Assembly (NCBI RefSeq): GCF_002920575.1
Contig: NZ_PQSQ01000033.1
Coordinates: 1 to 64,000 of the forward strand
Direction of reading: 5' to 3'
DNA length: 64,000 nt
Source of the DNA: Streptomyces sp. Ru73
Lineage (GTDB): Bacteria; Actinomycetota; Actinomycetes; Streptomycetales; Streptomycetaceae
The notes beneath the pieces were generated by a model. It searched no databases. It was not told the DNA's origin and worked only from the letters and a program-made list of their open reading frames with translations. Positions 18,820-28,713 of the stretch are shown piece after piece. Numbering within the stretch: position 1 is the stretch's first letter; each line of letters begins with the position of its first letter. The translations under genes and the position numbers were made by a program.

Positions 18820-19947
18820 TCACGCGGAGCGTGCCTCCGCCATCCGGAGTTCGGCCAGCCGGTCGGCCGCAGCGGCCGGCGGAATGCCGTCCGCCTTCGC
18901 ACGAGCGAATATTGAAAGCGTCGTGTCGAAGATCTTTCCTGCCTTCATCCTGCACCGCTCGAAATCAAACCCGTGCAGCTCGTCCGCCACCTGGATGACA
19001 CCGCCCGCGTTGACCACATAGTCGGGTGCATAAAGGATTCCGCGGTCCGCCAGGTCCTTCTCCACGCCCGGGTGTGCGAGCTGGTTGTTGGCGGCGCCGC
19101 ACACCACCTTCGCGGTCAGAACGGGTACGGAGTCGTCGTTCAGTGCCCCGCCCAGCGCGCACGGCGCGTACACGTCCAGGCCCTCGGTGCGGATGAGCTC
19201 CTCGGTGTCGGCGACCGCGCGGACCTGCGGATGGTTGGCCAGAATTCGATCCACCGATTCGGACCGAACGTCCGTGATGACCACCTCTGCCCCGTCTTCG
19301 AGCAGATGTTCGACAAGGTGCCTGCCGACCTTGCCGACGCCCGCGATGCCCACCTTCTTGTCGCGCAGGCTCGGGTCGCCCCACTGGTGCTGCGCGGCCG
19401 CGCGCATGCCCTGGAAGACGCCGTAAGCGGTGAGCACGGAGGAGTCGCCGGCGCCGCCGTTCTCCGGCGAGCGGCCGGTGGTCCAGCGGTTCGTCCGGGC
19501 GACGACGTCCATGTCGGCGACATAGGTGCCGACGTCGCAGGCCGTGACGTAACGACCGCCGAGAGAGGACACGAAACGGCCGTAGGCGAGCAGCAGCTCT
19601 TCGGTCTTGATCACCTCGGGATCGCCGATGATCACTGCCTTGCCGCCGCCGTGGTCCAGGCCCGCCAGCGCGTTCTTGTACGACATGCCGCGTGCGAGGT
19701 TCAGCGCGTCCAGCACGGCCTCCTCCTCGGAGGCGTACGCGTGGAAGCGGGTGCCGCCCAGGGCCGGGCCGAGCGCGGTGTTGTGGATCGCGATCACGGC
19801 CTTGAGGCCGCTGGCGCGGTCCTGGCAGAGCACGACCTGCTCGTGTCCGCCCTGGTCGGACCGGAACAGGGTGTGCAGCACACCGTCGGTGCGGGCTGCG
19901 GAAACCCCCGGCACGGAGTGCTCGGGGGAGGGACGTACGTCGGTCAC
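18820..19947 (-). CDS. vdh: Valine (branched-chain amino acid) dehydrogenase, NAD-dependent
   Basis: 375 residues. It oxidatively deaminates valine, leucine and isoleucine, feeding acyl-CoA starters for polyketides and fatty acids in Streptomyces. The catalytic-lysine region reads [19 protein letters not shown]. The Rossmann motif [12 protein letters not shown] and [21 protein letters not shown] are nearly those of the characterised S. coelicolor Vdh. GTG 19947 is preferred: GGGAG lies eight bases upstream, while the ATG five codons earlier has no ribosome site. Expected to be induced by valine and repressed by glucose or ammonium in relatives. Confidence 0.94.
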   Translation of the reverse strand: MTDVRPSPEHSVPGVSAARTDGVLHTLFRSDQGGHEQVVLCQDRASGLKAVIAIHNTALGPALGGTRFHAYASEEEAVLDALNLARGMSYKNALAGLDHGGGKAVIIGDPEVIKTEELLLAYGRFVSSLGGRYVTACDVGTYVADMDVVARTNRWTTGRSPENGGAGDSSVLTAYGVFQGMRAAAQHQWGDPSLRDKKVGIAGVGKVGRHLVEHLLEDGAEVVITDVRSESVDRILANHPQVRAVADTEELIRTEGLDVYAPCALGGALNDDSVPVLTAKVVCGAANNQLAHPGVEKDLADRGILYAPDYVVNAGGVIQVADELHGFDFERCRMKAGKIFDTTLSIFARAKADGIPPAAAADRLAELRMAEARSA

Positions 19948-20236
19948 TGTGGTGACTCCCATAGTCGCGGTGGACGCCCTCGGGTCGTTCCCCCCGCTTG
20001 TGGCAGGGGAAGCGGGGGGAGGGCCGGTCGAGGGCAGCGTATGACCTTCGGCGCCCGTTGATCGGCACAGTGCGGAGGATCACCCCTTAGTGGGGTACGG
20101 GCATGGGACGATTTGCGCATGCCGGGCCGCTCGCGGGGAGGCAACTCCCGGCACCGCGCAGCCGCTTGGCAGACTCCCGGGTGGCGGGCCTTCCTCGCGG
20201 CCCGCCGCCGGAGACCGACGGAAGAATGGAGCGGGC

Positions 20237-21073
20237 GTGGCCCTGGCGTCATCGGTGATGGTCCCGTACGCGGCGTATCTACGGGTCTACGAACCGCTGG
20301 CAGCGTTCCCCGAGCCGGAGCGCTCGCACTGGGCGCGCTACGCCAAGCGCGACTCCACGCCCACCGCCCAGGACGAGCTGCGGCGGTCGCTGGCCGACCT
20401 GCTGCCGACCCCGCCGGTCGCGGTGCCCGTGCACGAGAGCAGCGACGCGTTCATCGCGGTCGAGGACGGCGTGACGTGCGTGTGCCCCTGGCGGACGCGG
20501 CTGCGGGGCTGGCAGGCGCTGGAGGAGCTGCCCGAACGGTTGCCCGGTCCGGTGCTGGACGCGGCCCTGCCCCCGGTCGTCCGCCGGCAGGCCGCCGCCG
20601 ACTACGAGCGGTGGCTGGATCGCAACCCTGACGCGCGGCCCTGGATCCGCACGGCGACCTGGCACGTGCCCGTGCGCTGGTTCGTGCTCTTCGCCGACGC
20701 GGAGCGTGAGTACACGAAGAGTGACCAGGGGCTCGTGCTGCGTTACCGCACGCCGATGGTCGAGGCCAGGCGCCGGGTCGCGCGCGGGCTGCGCACGCTG
20801 CGGGAAACGCTGGAAGAGGGCCCGCTGATCGACGGCCTGGTAGATGTGGGGCGCTGGCTGGAGGAATTCCACCCCCGCGCTCTCGTGGAGCTGGACTACG
20901 GAGGACTGGTGCACGCCGTCCCCGAAGGGCAGCTCGCCGAGGACCGTTCCGCCGCCGATGTGGCGGAGGGGCTCGCGGCGCTGCGTGAGGGCGACGGGGA
21001 GCGGGCCGGCGCGGCGTACGAGAAGCTGTCGGACCGCTGGCGTGAGATCCGGGAGCGGCAGTACGCCAGCTGA
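20237..21073 (+). CDS. Conserved actinobacterial protein of unknown function
   Basis: 278 residues from a GTG start with GGAG five bases upstream. Soluble, rich in Trp/Arg/Glu, with YERWLDRNPDARPWIRTATWHVPVRWFVLFADAER in the centre (the order given is a description of several short motifs) and a helical C-terminus. No recognised domain or catalytic motif. It lies divergently from vdh and ahead of bldC, a conserved position in Streptomyces as far as I recall, so it is probably a real core gene. Confidence 0.75.
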   Translation: MALASSVMVPYAAYLRVYEPLAAFPEPERSHWARYAKRDSTPTAQDELRRSLADLLPTPPVAVPVHESSDAFIAVEDGVTCVCPWRTRLRGWQALEELPERLPGPVLDAALPPVVRRQAAADYERWLDRNPDARPWIRTATWHVPVRWFVLFADAEREYTKSDQGLVLRYRTPMVEARRRVARGLRTLRETLEEGPLIDGLVDVGRWLEEFHPRALVELDYGGLVHAVPEGQLAEDRSAADVAEGLAALREGDGERAGAAYEKLSDRWREIRERQYAS

Positions 21074-21354
21074 CGTCGGACATTGGGTGATCATTTTCGG
21101 AGGCACGCGTAGTGATGGCGCGCGCCCCGGTTGTGCGCCCCCGGCGGGCATACCGGCGCATGCCTACGGGCTGTGGGCCGCAGGCGATCCCTGAGCTGTG
21201 GTGGAGGGTTTTCTGTGCGGTGTTGTCGGATTCCGGCACACTGGTTCGGAGGTACAGGACGTAGGTCCCGATCCGGGGCATTGCGAACAACAGTGACCTA
21301 ACGCACTGACTTCGGGCCTTGCCACCAACTACCACCCTCGTGCCAAAATAGGAC

Positions 21355-21377
21355 AAGGAGCCTGACTGGGGCTCCTT
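21355..21377 (+). terminator. Hairpin upstream of bldC
   Basis: AAGGAGCC and GGCTCCTT pair perfectly around a 7-base loop, 281 bases behind the preceding stop codon. Either a late terminator for that gene or part of the bldC leader. Confidence 0.5.
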
Positions 21378-21444
21378 CCGTCCAACTAAGGGCGGATAGA
21401 TCGGTATTGCACTCCTTGGTGGGACTGGTGACGCCTGATCACGT

Positions 21445-21461
21445 TGTGACTGATCGTCACA
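21445..21461. promoter_or_regulatory. TGTGAC palindrome upstream of bldC
   Basis: TGTGAC-TGATC-GTCACA is a perfect inverted repeat with a 5-base centre, about 240 bases before the bldC start. It resembles a Crp half-site pair but with the spacing off by one, so the binding protein is open. Confidence 0.35.
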
Positions 21462-21701
21462 GGGGCGTGACTGTCCGCTATGGCACGGTCCATCGGCTTC
21501 CGCCGAGGTTGAACACCTGAGAGGGCAATTCCATCGGTTTGGCCGACGCGGCTGGACAGATGGTGTAGTTGTAGTGCCGAGGACAAGCCGTTCGTCCTAT
21601 AACCGACTCGGCCCGCGTCCGCCATTTCGGGCAACGCGGGTCAAGGTGCAGAATTTAGAGGAAAGAACCGTGATGGTTCGGTTCTCCCGAGGAGGCCGCT
21701 C

Positions 21702-21908
21702 ATGACCGCTCGCACCCCTGACGCCGAGCCGCTGCTGACCCCTGCCGAGGTTGCCACGATGTTCCGTGTCGACCCGAAGACGGTGACCCGCTGGGCCAAG
21801 GCAGGCAAGCTCACGTCCATCCGGACTCTCGGTGGACATCGGCGCTACCGCGAGGCTGAGGTCCGCGCACTGCTCGCGGGTATCCCGCAGCAGCGCAGCG
21901 AGGCCTGA
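21702..21908 (+). CDS. bldC: Developmental regulator BldC (MerR-like DNA-binding domain)
   Basis: 68 residues consisting of a single winged-helix MerR-type DNA-binding domain without an effector domain. LLTPAEVATMFRVDPKTVTRWAKAG, TSIRTLGGHRRYREAEV and a short tail (positions 11-60) agree with BldC throughout. BldC binds DNA cooperatively at AT-rich direct repeats and delays entry into development, controlling many genes. Ribosome site GAGGAGG seven bases upstream. Monocistronic: the strong terminator at 22036 follows. Confidence 0.98.
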   Translation: MTARTPDAEPLLTPAEVATMFRVDPKTVTRWAKAGKLTSIRTLGGHRRYREAEVRALLAGIPQQRSEA

Positions 21909-22417
21909 AAAACCGCATAACCGGGCATTTTCGGGTCCCCCAACCCGACTCGTGCCCACAGAGCACCACATAGCTCCTTATGACGCGGAGCCTGCCCCAA
22001 CAGGCCCCACACCCGCAGCACATGGGTACGTCATCGATCGCGCTGGACTCCGCCGGGTCCAGCGCGATCTTTTTTGTGCGTTCCTGTTGCCCCCGGACCG
22101 CCGGCCGGGCCCGCCGGTCCGGGCAGCGCCGCGGGTCCGGCGGTAGCTCTTGGTCACCGCCCACAGGGGACTCTCGGGCAGCAGTCCCGGTACTCGCCGG
22201 TACAGCCCGGAGGCTGCCGGGTGGGCGGTGCAATTGCACATATTAAATTGACCACCTGTAGGCGGGGCGTAAGTTCCGCTGATCCCAAAATCCGTACGGT
22301 GACACCCGTCACAGGCGCCACCGGTTGTCCCGTCGGCGCCCGCTGCGGTAATGCACAGCGGCCTCCTCGCACACCAACAGCCTCTCACCGCAAGGCTGCT
22401 GAGGGAGGCGCCATTGG
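21909..22417. other. Intergenic region behind bldC
   Basis: 509 bases. It holds the bldC terminator and then, around 22225-22260, a clearly AT-rich patch (CACATATTAAATTGACC) that would suit a promoter or a BldC/Lsr2 site. No supported gene. Confidence 0.5.
22036..22075 (+). terminator. Strong intrinsic terminator of bldC
   Basis: A perfect 13-bp stem (22036-22048 with 22057-22069), an 8-base loop and an uninterrupted TTTTTT tract. A full U-tract is uncommon in Streptomyces and marks an efficient factor-independent stop. Confidence 0.93.
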
Positions 22418-22759
22418 TCACCCGGGGAGCGGACTTTCGTCCCTGCCGCGGAGTGCGGGCGCGGAAATGACGGCACGAGGGGCCGCCCGGAGCGCCGACG
22501 GCCGCGAGGAGGGCGTCACGGGCCGCGTGCGGGCCCCGGAGGCGGTCCTGGGCGAGGAAGAAAGGGCGGCGGCGGGAGCGGCCGCGGAAGGCCCCGTAGA
22601 GACGATCTTGGTCTGTGGAGGCTCCGGAGTGCGGTCGAGCGCCAGCAGCAGGAGCCTGAGGCACACGGGACAGCGCCGCGTCGCGTGCCGGAAGGACGCG
22701 GCAGCGGACAGATGGGCCCGGAGCAGTGCGGCGGTCGCGTGCCTTTCCGAAGCCGCCAT
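22418..22759 (-). CDS. Small CPxC-motif protein (DUF6274-like)
   Basis: 113 residues. The N-terminal part reads RHATAALLRAHLSAAASFRH, with RRCPVCLRLLLLAL giving Cys30 and Cys33 as a possible zinc or redox pair. The C-terminal half is low-complexity Ala/Ser/Pro. The pattern recalls the Streptomyces family DUF6274, by memory only. ATG 22759 has GGGAGG eight bases upstream, the main reason for accepting the gene; a GTG three codons earlier is too close to that site. Confidence 0.65.
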   Translation of the reverse strand: MAASERHATAALLRAHLSAAASFRHATRRCPVCLRLLLLALDRTPEPPQTKIVSTGPSAAAPAAALSSSPRTASGARTRPVTPSSRPSALRAAPRAVISAPALRGRDESPLPG

Positions 22760-22938
22760 GGCGCGCACCTCCCGTGCCCGGTCCTGCTTCGTGCGTACCG
22801 ACGGCAGATGACGCGGTCAAGGGCGGGGGAGCGGACGGGAGGTCGTCGTCGCCGGGCGGAGCGGCCGGCGCCCGGTCCCGTCCGGTCGCCGAGTGCGGGA
22901 AATCCGGTTGCCGCGTACGCCGAGGCCTAGTACGACGA

Positions 22939-22971
22939 AAGGGCCCGCATCCTGACCGGATGCGGGCCCTT
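22939..22971 (-). terminator. Terminator of tRNA-Asp
   Basis: A 14-bp stem (AAGGGCCCGCATCC with its complement) around TGACC, seven bases downstream of the minus-strand tRNA. Confidence 0.8.
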
Positions 22972-22977
22972 CGATTG

Positions 22978-23052
22978 CGGTCCTGACGGGATTTGAACCC
23001 GCGGCCTCCACCTTGACAGGGTGGCGAGCACTCCAAACTGCTCCACAGGACC
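22978..23052 (-). tRNA. tRNA-Asp (anticodon GTC)
   Basis: Cloverleaf on the minus strand: acceptor GGTCCTG/CAGGACC, anticodon loop CTGTCAA in CCACC/GGTGG, T-loop TTCAAAT. 75 bases, discriminator G, no encoded CCA. A copy of the same gene lies at 29569-29643. Confidence 0.97.
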
Positions 23053-23214
23053 TTGCTGCCTGCGCCCTCTCGGGTGCCTGCGAAGCAAGACTCTACAGCA
23101 GGTCAGGGGGTGCGGTCGAACTCGCTGCCGGAGAAGGCCCTGGTCGTCGCCCGGCAGTGACCCAGCGCACAGCGCGCAGGGCCCCGGACGCCCGCCGCGC
23201 CGCGCCCCGAAGGG

Positions 23215-26200
23215 CTACGGCGCGGCCGCGTCCACCGCCTTCACGATCCGCTTGTCGGAGACCGGGTACGCCGTGCCCAGCGCGTGCGCGAAGTAGCTCA
23301 CCCGCAGCTCCTCGATCATCCAGCGGATCTCCAGCGCCTGCTGGGGCACCGGCCGCCCCGCCGGGAACTGCTCCAGCAGCCAGGCGTATTCGTCCTGCAT
23401 CTCCTTCACCTTCGCCATCCGGGAGCGGTCCCGCTCGGCGTTGGTGGGCATCTGCTGCAGCCGGCGGTCGGCCGCGACCAGGTACCGCATCAGATCCGGC
23501 AGCCGCTTGGCGCCGTGCTCGGTGACGAAGCCCGGCTTGATGAGCGCCGACAGCTGCTCCCTGACGTCCTTGACCGAGTCCAGCAGCACCGGCGAGGTGG
23601 TGTCCTTCAGCCGCCGCTCGCACGCCTGCCAGGCGGCCAGCACCTCGCGCACCTGCTGGACGGTCTTCATCGTGGCGTCGACCAGGTCGGTCCTGACCGC
23701 GTCGAAGAGCTTCCGGAAGCCCTCCTCGTCCCAGGCCGGGCCGCCGTGCGCGGCGATCAGCCGGTCGGCCGCCGCGGTCACGCAGTCGTCGAAGAGCGAT
23801 TGAATTGAGCCATGCGGATTGCTGGACAGCGCCAGCTTCTGCTGATTGGTGAGCTTGCTCTGCGCGAACTTGGCCGGGTTGGACGGGATGTTGAGCAGGA
23901 TGAGGCGGCGGGTGCCGGCCCACATCGCGCTCTTCTGCTCCGCCTCGGTGTCGAAGAGCCGTACGGCGACCGAGGAGCCCTCGTCCACCAGTGCCGGGTA
24001 CGCCTTGAGCGGCTGGCCGGCCCGCCGGGTCTCGAAGGTGTGCGGCAGCGTGCCGAGGGTCCAGGAGGTCAGGCCGGTGCGCTGCTCCATGCCGGCGGGG
24101 GCCGGGCCGCCCCGGCCGCCGTCCTTGCCGGCCCCGCCGGACCGCTGCCCGCCCTGTTTCTGCGCGGCCTGCTCGAACGCCTTGGAGATCGCGGCCTGCG
24201 TCTTGGGCTTGAGCTTCAGCCGCAGCGCCTCGAGGTCCTTGGCCTCGGCGAGCTTGCGCCGCCGCTCGTCGACCACCCGGAAGGTGATCTTCAGGTGGTC
24301 CGGCACCTTGGACCAGTCAAAATCAGCCGCGTCGACGGGCACGCCGACCATCCGCTGCAGCCCCGCCGCCAGCGACGCCGTCAGCGGGCCCTGCAGGGGC
24401 ACCGTTTCGTCCAGGAAGCGCGCCGCGAAGTTCGGCGCCGGCACGTAGTTGCGCCGGATCGGCTTGGGCAGCGACCGGATCAGCTCGGTGACCAACTGCT
24501 CGCGCAGGCCCGGGATCTGCCAGTCGAAGCCCTCGGCGGACACCTGGTTGAGGACCTGGAGCGGGATGTGGACGGTCACGCCGTCCGCGTCGGCGCCCGG
24601 CTCGAACTGGTACGTGACCCGGAACTTCAGCTTCCCCTGCCGCCAGGAGTCCGGGTAGTCGTCCTTGGTGACGGCCTCGGCGGTCTCGTTGATGAGCATC
24701 GAGTGCTCGAAGTTGAGGAGTTCGGGCTCCTCCTTGCGCTTCTTCTTCCACCAGGAGTCGAAGTGCGCACCGGATACGACGTGTTCGGGGATGCGCTGGT
24801 CGTAGAAGTCGAAGAGGGTCTCGTCGTCCACGAGGATGTCGCGGCGCCGGGCCCGGTGCTCCAGCTCCTCGACCTCGCCCAGCAGCTTGCGGTTGTCGTG
24901 GAAGAACTGGTGGTGGGTCCGCCAGTCGCCCTCGACCAGCGCGTTGCGGATGAACAGGTCGCGGGAGGTCTCCGGATCGATCCGGCCGTAGTTGACCTTG
25001 CGCTGGGCCACGATCGGCACGCCGTAGAGCGTGACCCGCTCGTACGCCATGACCGCGGCCATCTTCTGTTCCCAGTGCGGCTCGCTGTACGTCCGCTTCA
25101 CCAGGTGCTGGGCGAGCGGCTCGACCCACTCTGGCTCGATCTTCGCGTTCACCCGCGCCCACAGGCGGGACGTTTCGACCAGCTCCGCCGACATGATCCA
25201 GCGCGGCGGCTTCTTGAAGAGCGCCGAGCCGGGGAAGACCGCGAACTTGGCGCTGCGGGCGCCCAGATACTCGTTCTTGGCGTCCGTGTCCTTCAGTCCG
25301 ATATGCGAGAGCAAACCGGCGAGCAGGGACGTGTGGATGTGCTCCGGTGCCGCGTCCTGCTCGGAGAGGTGGATGCCCATCGTCTTGGCGACCGTACGCA
25401 GCTGCGTATAGATGTCCTGCCACTCGCGTATCCGCAGGTAGTTCAGGAACTCATTGCGGCACATCCGGCGGAACGCCGACGAGGACAGCGCCTTCTGCTG
25501 CTCCCTGATGTACCGCCAGAGGTTCAGGTACGCCAGGAAGTCGCTGGTCTCGTCCTTGAAGCGGGCGTGCTGCTGGTCGGCCTGCTGCTGCTTGTCGGCG
25601 GGCCGCTCGCGCGGGTCCTGGATGGACAGCCCCGCGGCGATGACCATGACTTCGCGTACGCAGCCGTTGCGGTCGGCCTCCAGGACCATCCGCGCGAGCC
25701 GCGGGTCCACCGGCAGCTGGGAGAGCTTGCGGCCCGTCTGCGTGAGCCGCTTCTTCGGGTCCTTCTGCTTCGGGTCGATCGCGCCCAGCTCCTCCAGGAG
25801 CTGCACGCCGTCCTTGATGTTGCGGCGGTCCGGCGGGTCGATGAAAGGAAACTTCTCGATGTCGCCGAGGCCGGCCGCGGTCATCTGCAGGATGACCGAC
25901 GCGAGGTTGGTCCGCAGGATCTCCGCGTCGGTGAACTCCGGCCGGGACTCGAAGTCCTCCTCGGAGTACAGCCGGATGCAGATGCCGTCGCTGAGCCGGC
26001 CGCAGCGGCCCTTGCGCTGGTTGGCGCTGGCCTGCGAGATCGGCTCGATCGGCAGCCGCTGGACCTTCGTGCGGTAGCTGTAGCGCGAGATGCGGGCCAT
26101 GCCGGTGTCGATGACGTACCGGATGCCGGGGACCGTCAGCGAGGTCTCCGCGACGTTCGTCGCGAGGACGATCCGCCGGCCCGAATGGCGCTGGAAGACG

Positions 26201-27258
26201 CGGTGCTGCTCGGCGTGCGACAGGCGCGCGTACAACGGCAGTACCTCGGTCTCGCGCGCCAGTGCGCCGCCCCGGTTCAGCCGTTTGGTGAGCGCGTCAG
26301 CGGTGTCCCGGATCTCGCGCTCGCCGGAGAGGAAGACCAGGATGTCGCCGGGCCCCTCGGCCTGCAGCTCGTCCACGGCCTCGCAGATGGCGCTGATCTG
26401 GTCGCGGTCCGCGTCCTCGGAGCCCTCCTCCAGCAGCGGGCGGTACCGCACCTCCACCGGATACGTACGCCCGCTGACCTCGATGATCGGGGCGTCCCCG
26501 AAGTGCCGCGAGAAGCGCTCGGGATCGATCGTGGCCGAGGTGATGACGACCTTGAGGTCCGGCCGCTTCGGCAGCAGCTGGGCGAGGTAGCCGAGCAGGA
26601 AGTCGATGTTGAGGCTGCGCTCGTGCGCCTCGTCGATGATGATCGTGTCGTACTGGCGCAGCTCGCGGTCCGTCTGGATCTCGGCGAGCAGGATGCCGTC
26701 CGTCATCAGCTTGACCAGCGTGTCGCCGCCGACCTGGTCGGTGAAGCGGACCTTCCAGCCGACCGCCTCGCCCAGCGGGGTCCTCAGCTCTTCGGCGACC
26801 CGCTCCGCGACCGTGCGGGCGGCGATCCGGCGCGGCTGGGTGTGGCCGATCAGGCCCTTCACCCCGCGGCCCAGCTCCAGGCAGATCTTCGGGATCTGCG
26901 TCGTCTTGCCGGAGCCGGTCTCACCGGCGACGATCACGACCTGGTGGTCGCGTATCGCCTCCAGGATGTCGTCCTTCTTCTGGCTGACCGGCAGCTGCTC
27001 GGGATAGGTGATCTCCGGAACGGCGGCCCGGCGCTGCGCGACGCGGAGCTCGGCTTCCTCGATGCCCTCGGCGATCTCGGCGAGTACGGCCGCACGCGCC
27101 TCGGGCTTGCGGATCCGGCGCGCGCCGTCGAGACGGCGGCCGAGGCGCTGCTGGTCACGCAGCATCAGCTCGGGCAGCTGCGCCAGGAGTGCGGGCAGGG
27201 CGGGGGCACCCTCGGGCGTGGCGCCCCTGGGCGCGGCGGAGGCAGGCTGACTGGACAT
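23215..27258 (-). CDS. hrpA: ATP-dependent RNA helicase HrpA (DEAH-box)
   Basis: 1347 residues, usual for actinobacterial HrpA. Walker A GETGSGKT at 112-119, DEAH at 209-212, motif III SATIDPERF, and motif VI QRKGRCGR around residue 410. These are followed by the HA2/OB region and the long DUF3418-type C-terminal extension special to HrpA. HrpA unwinds mRNA and has been linked in E. coli to rescue of stalled or collided ribosomes. ATG start; the gene is divergent from the membrane protein at 27414 and stands alone behind tRNA-Asp. Confidence 0.96.
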   Translation of the reverse strand: MSSQPASAAPRGATPEGAPALPALLAQLPELMLRDQQRLGRRLDGARRIRKPEARAAVLAEIAEGIEEAELRVAQRRAAVPEITYPEQLPVSQKKDDILEAIRDHQVVIVAGETGSGKTTQIPKICLELGRGVKGLIGHTQPRRIAARTVAERVAEELRTPLGEAVGWKVRFTDQVGGDTLVKLMTDGILLAEIQTDRELRQYDTIIIDEAHERSLNIDFLLGYLAQLLPKRPDLKVVITSATIDPERFSRHFGDAPIIEVSGRTYPVEVRYRPLLEEGSEDADRDQISAICEAVDELQAEGPGDILVFLSGEREIRDTADALTKRLNRGGALARETEVLPLYARLSHAEQHRVFQRHSGRRIVLATNVAETSLTVPGIRYVIDTGMARISRYSYRTKVQRLPIEPISQASANQRKGRCGRLSDGICIRLYSEEDFESRPEFTDAEILRTNLASVILQMTAAGLGDIEKFPFIDPPDRRNIKDGVQLLEELGAIDPKQKDPKKRLTQTGRKLSQLPVDPRLARMVLEADRNGCVREVMVIAAGLSIQDPRERPADKQQQADQQHARFKDETSDFLAYLNLWRYIREQQKALSSSAFRRMCRNEFLNYLRIREWQDIYTQLRTVAKTMGIHLSEQDAAPEHIHTSLLAGLLSHIGLKDTDAKNEYLGARSAKFAVFPGSALFKKPPRWIMSAELVETSRLWARVNAKIEPEWVEPLAQHLVKRTYSEPHWEQKMAAVMAYERVTLYGVPIVAQRKVNYGRIDPETSRDLFIRNALVEGDWRTHHQFFHDNRKLLGEVEELEHRARRRDILVDDETLFDFYDQRIPEHVVSGAHFDSWWKKKRKEEPELLNFEHSMLINETAEAVTKDDYPDSWRQGKLKFRVTYQFEPGADADGVTVHIPLQVLNQVSAEGFDWQIPGLREQLVTELIRSLPKPIRRNYVPAPNFAARFLDETVPLQGPLTASLAAGLQRMVGVPVDAADFDWSKVPDHLKITFRVVDERRRKLAEAKDLEALRLKLKPKTQAAISKAFEQAAQKQGGQRSGGAGKDGGRGGPAPAGMEQRTGLTSWTLGTLPHTFETRRAGQPLKAYPALVDEGSSVAVRLFDTEAEQKSAMWAGTRRLILLNIPSNPAKFAQSKLTNQQKLALSSNPHGSIQSLFDDCVTAAADRLIAAHGGPAWDEEGFRKLFDAVRTDLVDATMKTVQQVREVLAAWQACERRLKDTTSPVLLDSVKDVREQLSALIKPGFVTEHGAKRLPDLMRYLVAADRRLQQMPTNAERDRSRMAKVKEMQDEYAWLLEQFPAGRPVPQQALEIRWMIEELRVSYFAHALGTAYPVSDKRIVKAVDAAAP

Positions 27259-27400
27259 ACGCGATCCAGGATCTCACCTCGCGGAAAAGACTGGCGAACG
27301 AATTGCGGCCGCACGGCCCCGGGAGGGCCGGGCCCGGCCGGATCCGGGCGTTCCCCGGGCCGTCGGCGCGGGACGCTGAGAATGTCCGGGATGGGTGCTT

Positions 27401-27406
27401 TAGCGT
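27401..27406 (+). promoter_or_regulatory. Possible -10 box for leaderless membrane-protein mRNA
   Basis: TAGCGT lies seven bases before the ATG at 27414, and no ribosome site is present between them. This spacing suits a leaderless transcript. Confidence 0.35.
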
Positions 27407-27413
27407 TGTTCGT

Positions 27414-28643
27414 ATGTCCGATGATCACGACGCCGCGCCCGCCGACCGTGAGGGGCCCGCCGACGGTGAACCCGCCGGTCGTGAGGCGCCCGCCGACCGT
27501 GAGGCGCCCGCCGCGAGTGGCGGGCCTGCCGGCCACGAGGTGCCCGCCGACCGTGAGGCGCACGGCACACCCCGCGTACCCGGCACACCCGGTGCGCCCC
27601 ACGCCCACGGCGCGCACGCCCGGCACCGGACCGCGGCCGAGAAGTGGGTGGCCTTCAAGAAGTCGCCGTTCCTGCCCGCGACCGTCCTGATCTTCATCCT
27701 CGCCGCTGCCGCCGGCCTCTTCGCGGGCTCGTACACCTTCTCCATGGCCAACCCGACCCCGCACCGCATCCCCACCGCGCTCGTCGGCTCCCCCGACGGC
27801 CGCGGCAAGGCGTTCGTCCAGGGCATGGAGAAGGCCCTGAACGCGTCGCTGGAGCTGCACGAGTACCGGACGTACGACGAGGCCCGCGAGGCGATCGACG
27901 AGCAGCGGGCGTTCACCGTCATCAGCGTGACCGGCTCGGGCGTACGGATGGACCTCTCCAGCGCCTCGGGCGCCACGGTGGGCCAGCTGCTCCAGCAGAC
28001 GGCGCCGCAGGTCGGCAAGAAGACCGGCGTACCCGTCACGATCAAGGACATCAAGCCGCTGCAGCAGGGCGACCCGCGCGGCCTGGCGATCTTCTACGTC
28101 TCGCTCGCCGCGGTGATCGTCGGCTTCGTCGGCGCGATCCAGCTCAGCGTGCACGCCCGCGCGCTCAACCCGGCCGAGCGGATCGCGTACACCCTCGCCT
28201 ACAGCCTGCTCGGCGGATTCACCATCGCGGCGGTGGTGGACTGGCTGCTGGGCGCGCTGACCCTGCCCTTCGTGCAGTCCTGGCTGATCCTGGCGTTCAC
28301 GATGTTCACGAGCGGCATGGTCTTCACGATGTTCAACACCCTGCTCGGCCGCTGGGCGATGGTGCCGACCTGGGGACTGATGGTGCTGCTGGGCAACCCC
28401 TCGTCCGGCGGCGCGGTCTCCTGGCCGCTGCTGCCGTCCGTCCTCGGCCACATCGGCCGGTGGCTGCCCCCGGGCGCGTCGGTGAACGCCCAGCACACCG
28501 CCGTCTACTTCCCCGGCCACCAGCACGTCTTCCCGTACCTGGTGCTGGCCGGCTGGTCCCTGCTGTCCTGCGCGGTCTTCTGGACCTGGCGCCACCGCCA
28601 CCCGGGCGGCCGCCCCACGGGCCCGTCCCACGCGGCGGACTGA
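27414..28643 (+). CDS. ABC-2/YhgE-like integral membrane protein
   Basis: About 409 residues. Residues 1-75 are a charged, low-complexity tail with repeated PADREAPA-type units. A first membrane helix lies at about 85-108 (FLPATVLIFILAAAAGLFAG). A large outside loop of about 120 residues is followed by five or six helices from about residue 222 to 400. One helix, a large extracytoplasmic domain, then a bundle is the plan of the DUF3533/YhgE-Pip branch of ABC-2 membrane proteins, which usually export or anchor surface molecules. There is no ATPase gene next to it. Function unknown. Confidence 0.75.
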   Translation: MSDDHDAAPADREGPADGEPAGREAPADREAPAASGGPAGHEVPADREAHGTPRVPGTPGAPHAHGAHARHRTAAEKWVAFKKSPFLPATVLIFILAAAAGLFAGSYTFSMANPTPHRIPTALVGSPDGRGKAFVQGMEKALNASLELHEYRTYDEAREAIDEQRAFTVISVTGSGVRMDLSSASGATVGQLLQQTAPQVGKKTGVPVTIKDIKPLQQGDPRGLAIFYVSLAAVIVGFVGAIQLSVHARALNPAERIAYTLAYSLLGGFTIAAVVDWLLGALTLPFVQSWLILAFTMFTSGMVFTMFNTLLGRWAMVPTWGLMVLLGNPSSGGAVSWPLLPSVLGHIGRWLPPGASVNAQHTAVYFPGHQHVFPYLVLAGWSLLSCAVFWTWRHRHPGGRPTGPSHAAD

Positions 28644-28713
28644 CACCGCACCGACACCCGCACCGGGCCGCGCGCACGGGGGCCGCCCGGATGAGGCATG
28701 CCCGCGTACCGCG

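Larger units (their letters stand above)
21074..21701 (+). other. Long AT-richer leader and promoter region of bldC
   Basis: 628 bases. Contains a terminator-like hairpin (21355-21377), a perfect 6-bp-arm palindrome TGTGACTGATCGTCACA (21445-21461), several AATT motifs (for example near 21520 and 21655), and a AGAACCG/CGGTTCT hairpin just before the ribosome site GAGGAGG of bldC. AATT-containing direct repeats are what BldC itself binds, so autoregulation is possible. Small open frames here lack codon signal. Confidence 0.5.

Noticed and set aside
21386..21634. An 82-codon minus-strand gene upstream of bldC
   Set aside because: No ribosome site, average codon use unlike the neighbours, and it would lie across the bldC leader.
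23812..27690. A 1290-codon open frame on the plus strand opposite hrpA
   Set aside because: Antisense shadow of hrpA. No ribosome site, no recognisable motif, and biased composition.
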